DNA of 64,000 bases. Origin: a virus. The stretch spans positions 62,001 to 126,000 of the IMG/VR virus record IMGVR_UViG_3300005098_000017; one strand, 5' to 3'. Within the stretch, counting starts at the first letter, position 1. Each line of letters starts with the position of its first letter. The translations under genes were made by a program, and so were the position numbers. Shown in pieces: positions 42,101 to 50,900 of this stretch. The notes below the pieces were generated by a model that saw nothing but the letters and a program-made list of their open reading frames with translations, had not been told where the DNA came from and searched no databases.

Positions 42101-42460
42101 GTGTTCCACATGGGTCAGGATGGAGCGCCGCGGCTTATGAGAGATACAACACTTGCCCAGCCATTTAGTTCATTGAGTGCGCTAACCCACCTAGCTGTGT
42201 TGCTGCGTATTAAGCAGGGATTTATAAGAAGGCTGCGGCCTCATATCGGTAAGATCGTTAACGCTCAGACGAAGATGGAGGTTGATGCAGCTATAACATC
42301 CGAGTTGGCACTATGGCAGAAGAGTGGGATTATACAGCAGGCTATAGTTGATATTGATTGGGCAAGTCTTGAAGGTACATTGGGAGTATTACCAGTGCAT
42401 ATTACGATTGTGAGATCACCCATTCTGAAGGGTGTTGAAATAGATATTGTTGTGCGGTAA
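39176..42460 (+). CDS. Tail sheath protein
   Basis: 1094 residues, ATG 39176 after ATAGGAGTGGGG. The N-terminus (GVLIIGTATDGPTNEPVIVR) and the C-terminus (WLP-like SALTHLAVLLRIKQGFIRRL, then a final beta hairpin HITIVRSPILKGVEIDIVVR) match contractile sheath proteins, with a large surface insertion in the middle. Sheath subunits contract to drive the tube through the cell envelope. The gene defines the phage as myovirus-like. A terminator follows 26 bases after the stop. Confidence 0.85.
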   Translation: MPRDIRVRFRPTLVTPQIRGGFPTLGVLIIGTATDGPTNEPVIVRGLEEAQEIFGNLGEGTLLEGYHEFITGASRGADLRTVVGLMRLDFGEYASVELPEPSTGTGLSEPMGATALTIRARYKGEIYNMFTISYKAVAGGFAVSIVVPAEKDPSGKSQEYVLLCDPSGSNTELINNLTELANAINHHPVLARWLYAEVNLLDSRYSTYISNGFYSGAGESFNAWGVGYNDTDKVIDFVSRFSGSPSSDVLDSGGDDTLGQYHPYTIFGTTPVNVRATSLDNIQNIRNFGKLALYDVSVDANTKIANLGVYPLIQTKAGATKFYPISAYNDYDDDGMYIDVPNYLRNWDTPATAKYLIPGRFPVSEAVFYMDVILNPSGASGDVNYVETNMFLPVDVYGDVSLANLINASSVSDTRRFSYKWIIQTEAGTVYDSGASTYTGWMLPLFHSPMSSIGGLILFHQKDGSPVDELDTIFGSWKYLYLGVPSQVGGSAPDWYSTTPDAATLKLIDTGDSEKVHIGLGPASAFFTKTDVTSHYGNETSPDENYTNAINTDVKDFDGSYSGNEFKLYYSTDGSSWHEIPLYYEYDGKYCSGLTLEWTFNGQTDLAALTDLNTFKIKFFDGITWSSEDDPEIKEIQSKYPFLEVAKDTSTGEYYLVIAAGTRIRLTGYTPKVMLKYLPSRAALNDWYEYTVYQDRIEFGTPYPYTIKFKVHYLKEFVENVDYIYDSAQGTFQMLDSELIPPDKLTLLYMDYQFEPEWFDTSRIYTLSGGSSGFERARPLEYYAKFRTALQAISTDDRFDIIVPKGAYIDTVDEVYDASISSTTYVNVGYVDLFDEFTQKRADDGNPTIVILAAEPYKPETAIVGYTREGIANWVTRMTDTTSIDPRSPAGLIASVTDNPMMCVTVVPIALIAPGGAYYISDGAAFLAGLAARFHYVPRTAANESLYNLALPNGVRPAFRLSESQVDALLNMRYIVFHMGQDGAPRLMRDTTLAQPFSSLSALTHLAVLLRIKQGFIRRLRPHIGKIVNAQTKMEVDAAITSELALWQKSGIIQQAIVDIDWASLEGTLGVLPVHITIVRSPILKGVEIDIVVR

Positions 42461-42485
42461 GATTGGTGGAAGGAATATCAAGTAG

Positions 42486-42522
42486 AAGGCCCTCCGTATG
42501 AAGCGGGGGGCCTTTTTGTTTT
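42486..42522 (+). terminator. Rho-independent terminator after the sheath
   Basis: GC-rich stem AAGGCCCTCC / GGGGGGCCTT (42486-42495 and 42505-42514, one G-U, extended by a G-C) with a short loop, followed by TTTTTGTTTT. The clearest terminator in the window. It would reduce but probably not stop transcription into the tail tube genes. Confidence 0.88.
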
Positions 42523-42538
42523 GGTATGTTGTCTTGAG

Positions 42539-42772
42539 ATGAAAGATGTGAAGATATACATTGATGATGGTATTTTATATGTGGAATTTCATGAGTTCTA
42601 CGATCGGGCCGATATATTGATTTATGATGTGAAGGGCCGGCTTATTCATGAAGGGACTGCGGCCGGCTTAAGCGTCTATACATATGACATGTCTCGTTAT
42701 GCAAGTGGTCCTTACATTGTTGTTATTTTGGTTAGTGGTAGAAAATATAGTAAGGTAGTCACATTGCATTAG
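42539..42772 (+). CDS. Stand-alone T9SS-type C-terminal sorting domain
   Basis: 77 residues from ATG 42539; a TTG at 42521 in the same frame lies within the terminator tail and is rejected. The sequence ADILIYDVKGRLIHEG followed by YTYDMSRYASGPYIVVILVS and a closing KYSKVVTLH is the layout of type A T9SS sorting domains (strand, YDxxGR, loop, LASGxYIV, KxxKxxL). Normally this is the last domain of a large secreted protein; here it is nearly the entire protein. There is no signal peptide. It lies between the sheath terminator and the tube gene. Confidence 0.72.
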   Translation: MKDVKIYIDDGILYVEFHEFYDRADILIYDVKGRLIHEGTAAGLSVYTYDMSRYASGPYIVVILVSGRKYSKVVTLH

Positions 42773-42787
42773 TATTAGGAGGTTATT

Positions 42788-43645
42788 ATGGGACTGACAT
42801 TAAGTTCTAATAAATATGCTAAGACATTTAATTCCTTTTCAGGTGCTGATATATTCATAATCTTTGAAAATGCTACTGTTGGGACAATAACCCAGCTATC
42901 TTGGAATATAACGAGGGAGAAGGCCCCTCTTTATGTTCTTGGCCATGTTGATGCTGTGGGTACATCACGTGGTAAGAGAAGCATTGCTGGTTCACTTACA
43001 GGTCTAATCTTTGACCGTTGGACACTCTTTGATCTGGCATGGGGATCTGACATTACAGGTGAAGGTGGCCGTACCGGTGAGTATGCTGAGTATGCAAGGA
43101 AGACGGGTGATATCTTGGTGCCGGGTGATTTGATGTTTGTGGATTATGCTGATATATATGGCACTGATGTAGCACCGGGTACTAGAGCATGGCCTGTAGG
43201 TGGTGGCGGGTCTGCTGAGGAAGCATGGAAGAAGATGCTTGGTTGGGAGCCTAGTAGGGTTGTATATGCTGACCAAATGCTACCATGTGATGTAACGATT
43301 GTTGGTATTAATGAGGCAGGTAATTTTATGGTTTCGAGGATTTTTGGTATAGATTTGCTATCAACAGGTGCTGGTATATCAATTGATGATGTAACTATGG
43401 AGGAGCAGTATACATGGTTTGCTATGTCAATGCTACCATTTTTACCGAGGTATACAGGCGGTGAAGGTACTGGCTTAGAACTTTATAATCTCCTTAAGGA
43501 GTATTGGGGACTACCGGGTTCAGAGATGGCGTCGTTAAAGTCAGCTATGGAGACAATAGCTAGAGCAAGTCGTTCTGGTTTAGGTACTGGTAGCACTACT
43601 GGTGGAACAGGTACTGGAGGAACTGGTACTGGTGGAGGAGGTTGA
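42788..43645 (+). CDS. Tail tube-like protein 1 (285 aa)
   Basis: 285 residues, ATG 42788 with TTAGGAGG upstream. FNSFSGADIFIIFENATVG, NITREKAPLYVLGHVDA and SRGKRSIAGSLTGLIF are typical of phage tail tube-like proteins. The C-terminus is a Gly/Thr repeat tail (TGGTGTGGTGTGGGG). Position after the sheath agrees. The first of three adjacent related proteins. Confidence 0.75.
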   Translation: MGLTLSSNKYAKTFNSFSGADIFIIFENATVGTITQLSWNITREKAPLYVLGHVDAVGTSRGKRSIAGSLTGLIFDRWTLFDLAWGSDITGEGGRTGEYAEYARKTGDILVPGDLMFVDYADIYGTDVAPGTRAWPVGGGGSAEEAWKKMLGWEPSRVVYADQMLPCDVTIVGINEAGNFMVSRIFGIDLLSTGAGISIDDVTMEEQYTWFAMSMLPFLPRYTGGEGTGLELYNLLKEYWGLPGSEMASLKSAMETIARASRSGLGTGSTTGGTGTGGTGTGGGG

Positions 43646-44820
43646 TGAGATTAGAGGATGCTGAAAGCAAGCAGTATGTATTTAGTTTTAGTGGTGCTGA
43701 TTATATACCATTTGCTTTTGTGGGGGGGCGGCTTCGTGCGCTCCCCCTTGTTATGACGATAACGGCTTCTTTCGTTGCTGACCAAGCGCCGGCCTTAACC
43801 CTTGGTAGTAAGGTACCATTAACGATACGACCTGGTCATGTTACTGTCGCGGGCTCCATTATAGGAGCTGTCAGTGATGTACACCCTCTCTTTCCATTGA
43901 CATCATTGTTTGTTAGGGATGTGCGCTTCGGTACTGATGTTGCGCTAAGGACATATGAATTACCCCTTTTTGATATTATTATTGTTGGTATTAATGAGGT
44001 AGGTAGGACAACTGTTGCGAAGGTTTATGGTGCGCGTATTCAGCAGGGAGGATATACATATTCAATCCAGGATCTTTACACAGAGACAACATTTCAATAT
44101 AGGGCGTTGGATATGGATGAACCTCAGGTAGCACCTGTTATGGAAGGTGAGATGATGCATTATATCAATCCAGCCATATTTTTTGACCGGCTTAATAGGA
44201 TTCCTATCTTAGCGAAGAATAAAGCGGAGGTTGGTGCTGTATTGGGTGTTATATTATCATTGCGTGCGAAACTTATTGACATCTATGACAAGATTGCTAA
44301 TGCAAAGAGCATAGAAGAGCGTGAGCATTGGTTGCAGGAAGCTAAAAATGTGCAGGAAGAAATCCGCAGGTATGAGGATGCGCTTAATACGACATTGAGG
44401 TTATATTCGAGGACTGTTATATCAGGTAATCAATTTGCGGATGCTGTATTTGGGGATTTGGTTTGGCCGCGGGATTTGAAGTATGTTGAAGTGGAGAAAT
44501 CTTATGTATATCCGCAGCGTTATTATGCATCTGTTGGGGATACACAGAAGATTGGTACCTATCAGTGGCGTTCTGAACATGAGACTGATATGTGGAATAT
44601 ATATACCTATTTCCAACAGATTTATATAATGTTACGAGATTCGTATCGAAAAGGAGATGTACCTATGCATGATTTATATAGGAGGTGCTTAGATTTCCGT
44701 GCGAAGTTAATAAGTGCTATGTCAACCTTTAAGGAGGATAAATATTTACATCCATATTATGGTGAAGCTTTATTGAAGCGTTATGATGAGTTAATTAAGC
44801 AGATAAGAGAGAGACTATGA
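43642..44820 (+). CDS. Tail tube-like protein 2 with coiled coil (392 aa)
   Basis: 392 residues from ATG 43645 or the GATG just before, overlapping the previous gene. N-terminal 150 residues repeat the tube-like pattern (FSFSGADYIPFAFVGG; LTLGSKVPLTIRPGHVTVAG; IIIVGINEVGRTTVAK) seen in the preceding gene. A helical coiled-coil region (YDKIANAKSIEEREHWLQEA) and an aromatic C-terminal part follow. Likely a baseplate or tube-terminal protein built on a tube domain. Confidence 0.68.
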   Translation: MMRLEDAESKQYVFSFSGADYIPFAFVGGRLRALPLVMTITASFVADQAPALTLGSKVPLTIRPGHVTVAGSIIGAVSDVHPLFPLTSLFVRDVRFGTDVALRTYELPLFDIIIVGINEVGRTTVAKVYGARIQQGGYTYSIQDLYTETTFQYRALDMDEPQVAPVMEGEMMHYINPAIFFDRLNRIPILAKNKAEVGAVLGVILSLRAKLIDIYDKIANAKSIEEREHWLQEAKNVQEEIRRYEDALNTTLRLYSRTVISGNQFADAVFGDLVWPRDLKYVEVEKSYVYPQRYYASVGDTQKIGTYQWRSEHETDMWNIYTYFQQIYIMLRDSYRKGDVPMHDLYRRCLDFRAKLISAMSTFKEDKYLHPYYGEALLKRYDELIKQIRERL

Positions 44821-46823
44821 TAGTCCGCCGTTTTGTAAACACTAACATATATAAGAATCTACAGGAGAAGCAGGGCATAACAGACAATGATGGTACTGTT
44901 TCCTATAAGCCGGCTGAGGAAACGACTTTTGATATACCTTATTTAGAGGATTTTTATACCCCTGCGCTTATTACGCTTTACTTTGATGGCATAAGGATAG
45001 CTGAGGCTGTTTTTGTGGAATATGTTTATAATGATCAGAAGATACCTGTTTATGGTTATGGGGATCGTTATGTTCGTGCATTTGAGGAGGGGCATCATTT
45101 AATAAGCGGGCGCATGGGGTTTTTATTTAAGGAGACGGCTTATTTATCGAGTGTTATTGATTTGGTATCAGGAAGCCGGCTTATTACCACACCCGGAGGT
45201 GAAAGTGCTGTATATGCATTGCTGCAGAGAGTACTGAGCGATCCTGAGGTTAATGAAAAAGTTGAATATATGAGGCAGATTTTGACATCGGTATTTGGGT
45301 TGGAGCCCTTCAAGGTTGGGCAGCTTAATGCTAATCAGATGATTAATTTATTAAAGATTTATAAGTCTGTTATTTATATGACTGTGAATCCCCGCTATGG
45401 CGCCACAGGTCCTTTGGTGACAGAGGCAATGAACAGTAGCGAAGCGCTTAGTTCTCCCTCATCGCCACTGGTATGGAAGATCGGCTCGCCTCATGTTATA
45501 TCGGCAATGTTAGATATGGAGGATGTCTTTGGTGAGGTGGCTATTGAAGGATTGTGGGAATCAGTGGAAGATGCATTATGGAGTAAGGAGGTGCCGGGCT
45601 TAGACATTGCACCCATCGTAGAGCATGATTTAGGTTATACAGGTTATGGGTATGTAATATCTGACAAAACATTTGATGTTTTTATAAGGTATGGTGCTGA
45701 TGGATCAAGCATTACAGACCATACAGTTGAGGTTATCAATGATGTCCATCTTGTATCAAGTGGCAAGAGCATCAATGTTGGCTCGCCTGATCTTGTTGTT
45801 GAGGTTTTGGAGTTCATAGCGCGCACTAACAATCGGCGGCTTAATATCTACCAGCATAAACAGGTATCGGAGACGGATGAGCTTATTCCACCGCAAATGG
45901 ATAGTGGTATGAGCGAGGGGAAGAAGTATTTTAGTTATAAGAAAGAAGAAATGGAGAATGCGAGGGTCGGGGATCAGGAAAAGGAGAAATATAGAAAGCT
46001 TTCAGAAGAGGAATTGAAAGAAATGCGGGCTACCTTGTGCGGTCGTTGTATTGATGAAAGATGTAGTATCAAGGTGGGTAGTTTTGGGTTTAACACGTTG
46101 AAAGATAGCTTGTTTGAACATACAGGTATAACATTAGATATTAGCTATCGAGGTGAGACTCATTTTGGTCCTTTGGTCATATATGAAAAACCGACATTTA
46201 CTTTGAGTGTGGAGAAGACAGTTGATAATTTGTTGGCTAATATTGCAAAATTATCGCAGGCTGCTACAAGGGGATCATTGGGTGGATTTGTAGTAGAGAA
46301 AGGTTTGTTGGAAGTTGTGTGGGGGCAGCATCCTAAACTTGAGCAGCAGGGCCCTCATAAAGTAAGGACAGTTGGTTGTCCTTTTGCGTTTGCGGAGGCG
46401 GTTGTAGAAAATTTGAAGCCATCATTTTGTTTACGCTACTTGAATGCTCTTTTAAGGTATAGTGCCCCACCGAGTGCTATTATTGATGATTTGCGTGCTA
46501 TTTTAGATTATGTTACTTCGCATTCAGGTATCGCAAGTTTGAAGTTTCCTATAGCTATTGCTATGGCTGGTCATGGTGATGAGTTTAATAAAAACATTTC
46601 GCAATATATGAAAGGGGTTCATGTGCCACAATTTGATGTATATGATGGATTAAAGATAAGTGTAAAAAAAGCACTACTACAAATAAATGAAGGGGAAAAT
46701 ACTCCTTATAAATTGGCTGTTTTGCCGTTGTACATAATTATGATTGATTTAGCTGACCGTGAATCGGTATTGAATTTTAAAAATAAGCTTGACACATGGA
46801 CATTCCATCATTATTATTACTGA
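44817..46823 (+). CDS. Tail/baseplate protein with tube-like domain (668 aa)
   Basis: 668 residues, ATGA overlap with the previous gene. The N-terminal 110 residues again show the tube-like layout (ALITLYFDGIRIAEAVFVEY; VYGYGDRYVRAFEEGHHLIS; GRMGFLF). A CGRCIDERC motif lies near residue 407. The rest is mixed helix/strand without a known family. Probably a tail-end or baseplate protein derived from a tube duplication. Confidence 0.62.
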   Translation: MIVRRFVNTNIYKNLQEKQGITDNDGTVSYKPAEETTFDIPYLEDFYTPALITLYFDGIRIAEAVFVEYVYNDQKIPVYGYGDRYVRAFEEGHHLISGRMGFLFKETAYLSSVIDLVSGSRLITTPGGESAVYALLQRVLSDPEVNEKVEYMRQILTSVFGLEPFKVGQLNANQMINLLKIYKSVIYMTVNPRYGATGPLVTEAMNSSEALSSPSSPLVWKIGSPHVISAMLDMEDVFGEVAIEGLWESVEDALWSKEVPGLDIAPIVEHDLGYTGYGYVISDKTFDVFIRYGADGSSITDHTVEVINDVHLVSSGKSINVGSPDLVVEVLEFIARTNNRRLNIYQHKQVSETDELIPPQMDSGMSEGKKYFSYKKEEMENARVGDQEKEKYRKLSEEELKEMRATLCGRCIDERCSIKVGSFGFNTLKDSLFEHTGITLDISYRGETHFGPLVIYEKPTFTLSVEKTVDNLLANIAKLSQAATRGSLGGFVVEKGLLEVVWGQHPKLEQQGPHKVRTVGCPFAFAEAVVENLKPSFCLRYLNALLRYSAPPSAIIDDLRAILDYVTSHSGIASLKFPIAIAMAGHGDEFNKNISQYMKGVHVPQFDVYDGLKISVKKALLQINEGENTPYKLAVLPLYIIMIDLADRESVLNFKNKLDTWTFHHYYY

Positions 46824-46850
46824 TGTTAAATCTTAACAAAGGGGTGGTAT

Positions 46851-47528
46851 ATGGATCCCAAAGAGTATAAACAGCAGCATGGTGTTGATATTTTTGCGGT
46901 TGGTTGTAATGTTCTGAAAAATACTTATAAGGCATATTTTCCTATTATGTCTGTTGCTGATCTTACGACTGATGTTATGTATAATGACCCTGCGCGGGTT
47001 CATCTATTAAATGTTGTCCGTAACCTTGTTGAAAAGATAAGTTTAGGAACGATGACTGATGATGATTTGGTTGCTGTCATGGGTGGTTGCATTCATCTCG
47101 AAAAGAATATGCAACCTATTGATCCGATGTCTGTAGAGAATGCTATAGCTAAGCTCTTAGCTGAACGGTGGATTACTGCGATGGGCTTCTTTGATACACC
47201 GCGGGTTTATGTTGCTGAGGTGGATGGGCAAACATGCGATGTTGTTGAAACTGTTTATGCAGGTAAGGTTTACAAAATTTATCTAAAGCCTATATCAGGT
47301 GACAATGATCCTCGTATTGAGCATGTGTTGAAGGTCTTGGGTAGAGAGTATACGATTGATCAGACATATGATGTATTTAGAAGCTCGGTTGTGAAGGTTG
47401 AAGCCGCGCCCTTTGGGCAGCTATCGTTTGAGGATGTTGAACTTAATGATAAAGTGCTGTTTGCAAGTGCTGTTATGGCGTGGATTGAGAATACAGGTAG
47501 CATTGAATATGATTACGAAATTATATAA
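46851..47528 (+). CDS. Hypothetical tail assembly protein (225 aa)
   Basis: 225 residues, ATG 46851 with GGGGTGG upstream. Helical N-terminal half (ARVHLLNVVRNLVEKISLGT), beta C-terminal half. It and the next small gene lie directly before the tape-measure-like giant, the usual place of tail assembly chaperones; the next ATG overlaps its stop (TAATG). I saw no frameshift slippery run between them. Function by position. Confidence 0.58.
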   Translation: MDPKEYKQQHGVDIFAVGCNVLKNTYKAYFPIMSVADLTTDVMYNDPARVHLLNVVRNLVEKISLGTMTDDDLVAVMGGCIHLEKNMQPIDPMSVENAIAKLLAERWITAMGFFDTPRVYVAEVDGQTCDVVETVYAGKVYKIYLKPISGDNDPRIEHVLKVLGREYTIDQTYDVFRSSVVKVEAAPFGQLSFEDVELNDKVLFASAVMAWIENTGSIEYDYEII

Positions 47529-47905
47529 TGAATCTTATACGTATTAAGTATGAGGATACCACCTATGAATTTAATTATCCCACCCTATTTGATTACTACT
47601 TGTTTATTGATGGTCAAAAAGTTCGGGTATTTGATCGCCTCGCATTAAAGGATTATAGTATTCCATCAATTAAGAAGGTGCGCATTATAACCATCCTCTT
47701 TCGTCACTTCCCCGCCTTTGCTACAGAGGATGAGGTATTTTCCAATATACCGGATGCTGGTGGTTTAATTTATTTAATACGGGTGTTTGGATATAAACCT
47801 CACGAATTATTGCAGTTAAATCCTTATGAGCTTGATTTTGCGGTAAGGTTGGCGGAATATATAAACAATCCAAAACTAGAGAATGACAGTAGTCCGCAGG
47901 AATAA
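47528..47905 (+). CDS. Hypothetical tail assembly chaperone candidate (125 aa)
   Basis: 125 residues, coupled to the previous gene (TAATG) and overlapping the giant gene by 23 bases. Small mixed protein with FRHFPAFATEDEVFSNIPDA and a helical end (HELLQLNPYELDFAVRLAEY). Candidate second chaperone for tape measure folding by position only. Confidence 0.55.
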   Translation: MNLIRIKYEDTTYEFNYPTLFDYYLFIDGQKVRVFDRLALKDYSIPSIKKVRIITILFRHFPAFATEDEVFSNIPDAGGLIYLIRVFGYKPHELLQLNPYELDFAVRLAEYINNPKLENDSSPQE

Positions 47906-50900
47906 GCCCTTTCTTTTCCAGAGTGATTTAGCACGCATACGCACAGATGAGACATTGCGCAGCCGTTATGGGTGGGGTCGTACACTTTTGCGTTTTGGAG
48001 TGGCGATGGCTTCCTTTGCTGTTTTGTCTTATGGTGCGCGTTCCTTATCGCGTGCATGGCGTGCATTGGCCACATCTGGAGCATTATCACGGAAGTTTGT
48101 TGAAGGCGTTAAGGTAGTAAAGAAGTTAGGGCTTGAGCAGGGTAACTTACTTGATGTAATATTATCAGTATCTAGGCGTGCGCGTCGAGTTGCTTATAAA
48201 TATGTTAAGTGGTCGCAAGATTATAGGGATGCGTCGCGGCTTCTGCATTTTGGTAAGGCATTAAGGAAAATATGGAGCGGTGGTAAAGCATCATTAAAGG
48301 GTTTTAGGAAGGCGCGTGAGGCTTATCGACGGGTTGGATTACGAGGTGCATTGTTTGGTGCCTTTTTGCGTGGTGCAGAAAGAGGTGTTGGATTTGCGAT
48401 TTTATCTTCGGCTGCTGATGCATTAACACATTCATTTATAACACCTGCGGATAGAGAGAAGACAAGAAAGTATGGTCCTGTTGCTCGTGTGAAGCGTTTT
48501 TTCACTGATGCTGTCCTATTTAGTGGATTACAAGGACTTTGGGGTGTATCAAAAGTTGCCTTTCCTACCTATATACATAGGTATAGCCCACAAATACAGC
48601 GTTTTCTTACCCGCATTGGAGCGCCTACTTATGTGGCTAAGTTTTATGGATGGAGGCGTCGCTTCTATGATTATCTAATTCGTGCTATAGAATATAAGCA
48701 GAAGTTTACTCAGAAATTGCAAGGTGCTAATATATGGCAGCACATAAAGCAGCAGATGAAGGAGCATCCCGGGTTAGGTGCTATTGCAACCTATTTGCGG
48801 GAGCAGATAAGGGAAGCTCATCTACATGCTAAGAAATCGTTTAGGAGGCCGGGTGGATTTCCACCAAGGAGTGGTTATGATACAGTTATAACAATGATGA
48901 ATTATGCGAAAGAGGTTAATGTTAAGGATCCTAAGTTTGCAGCGGAGATTGCAGCTCAAGCTGTTGGACGTTATAAAGGTGTGAGTAAGTGGCGGCGGCT
49001 TCTTAATATCGAACGTGAAAGGTTGACCAAGAAGCAGGCTGTTGCTTTCAGGGAGATGCTTGAGAAAATGGGGTTTAGCAAGTCATGGATCGAGACATTA
49101 AAGGGGGAGGAACGCAAGTTTTATGAGAATCTGTATTACCGTGTGATGAGGGGACCATTGTTCCATGGTCCCGGATGGTTTGAAGTAGCCGGGCAAAAGT
49201 TTTCACAGTATGAGACGCGTTATTTTGTAAAAAGAATTCTCCAGAATCTATATGCTGGTCGATGGAGGGGGGTTACACGCATTTTGGCTTCTGCGGCGGG
49301 CTTAGACCTCTATGCCAACCGCAGACCTGTATTTATCTTCCATCCTACCATGGATATTCCGATGAGCGTTCCTATACCGACTGATGAGGGTGTTCGTATG
49401 CTACGCTTGGTAACCGAACGTGGTAATGATCGGGTTCGTCATGGGATTGTATTCTTACAGAATAAATTGTACAGATTATCGCCAACGGAGGAGGGTGGTG
49501 AATACTTTGTGGATAGGGTTATAGAGAATGTTAAATTATATGAGAGCCCGGCTTATAACATATTAAAGAGGGAGTTAACGCAGTATTATATCAAGCAGAG
49601 GCGGCGCACGGATGAGATAGGTTTGCGTCCACCAGGTGAATATGTTAGGGATATAATCAGGAAATTATCGCGGGGTGTTGATAAGGCTAGCTTAGAGGAA
49701 TTGGTTAATGTATATAAGTCAACCCGTTCGACGGCCCATATTATCTTTGGTAAATTGTTATCAAAGAAGGAGGTCCGTGAGGTTGCATCGCAGATCTTGG
49801 AGCAATTAGGCGCGAGTAGAGCGCAAAGGATCTTGCAGATGGATGAGGCATCATTAATCAGGGAACTTGAGAAGGTTATAGAAAAGCCTGCACAAGTAAC
49901 AGAGCGGCTTCGTAACAAGTTTATCTATCTTATAAACGCATCACGGAGTAGGATGAGGACTATGAAGGATCTTTTGAATCAGGAGTTTATAGGTTCTGGA
50001 TATGCAGAAGCACGGGCTAGGCATGTTATTGAGTCGTTCTTAATTGAGCAGCATTTGACACCAGAAATAAGGGCGAAATTCTTTAGCAGGCTTGCTGAGG
50101 AGCAGTTGATCGGGAAGTGGATAAGGAAGCCGGCTTATACACATTTCTTCAAAGCATTAGCAGAGCTAGCACCTGTTGAGATGGATGCAGAAGCTCTAAG
50201 GTCTACTATAAAGGGCGCGCTTAATGATATTGTAGTCGGTTGGAAAAAATTACCTACAGTTGATCCATTTAGGCCGATATCTGCCTTATTCCAGTATGGT
50301 GGATTGGGTATCCACAGGTTATTTGAACCTACCATAGAAGGTATACGGGTAATGGGTACTACAGTACCATTTACTGTTGTTAGAGAAGGTATGAGTCCAT
50401 TTAAACGGTATACGGTAACAAGTTTATTGTTTTCCCATCACTTACGGCGCATATGGGGATTTATGGATTATGTAAGCAAAGCTCCTCGCAAGTTTCCTAT
50501 TATCAGGCATTTATTAAGGCGATTAGACCCTAGATTGGCTGATACGGCGCATATCTTTCCATTTGAGACTAATACTACTGGTTGGACGGCTTCAGATATG
50601 ATAAAGAATTTATGGAAGCCGGCGGCTACATTATTGGCATTAGGTGTAGGATATAAGGCTGTTGATACATTCTTTGATGAAAGTGGTTTATTTGAAGGGA
50701 CTGCATTAGGAGAGGGGTTGACACCTGCTATACTGGATGCATATGCATTAGGTCGTCTTTCTTTGGCAAGAGTATTGGATATTGCAGGTGTAACTGATGC
50801 AGCGCGGTATTTAGAGGGATTAATGCCGGGGTCTATGACATGGTTACCAGGTGCACTATATGGCGTATGGAAGTTTGCACCTGCGGGGCCGGCGGCTTCC

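Noticed and set aside
47500-47560. Programmed frameshift between the two small genes before the tape-measure-like protein
   Set aside because: The genes are joined by a TAATG overlap and I see no slippery heptamer at the junction.
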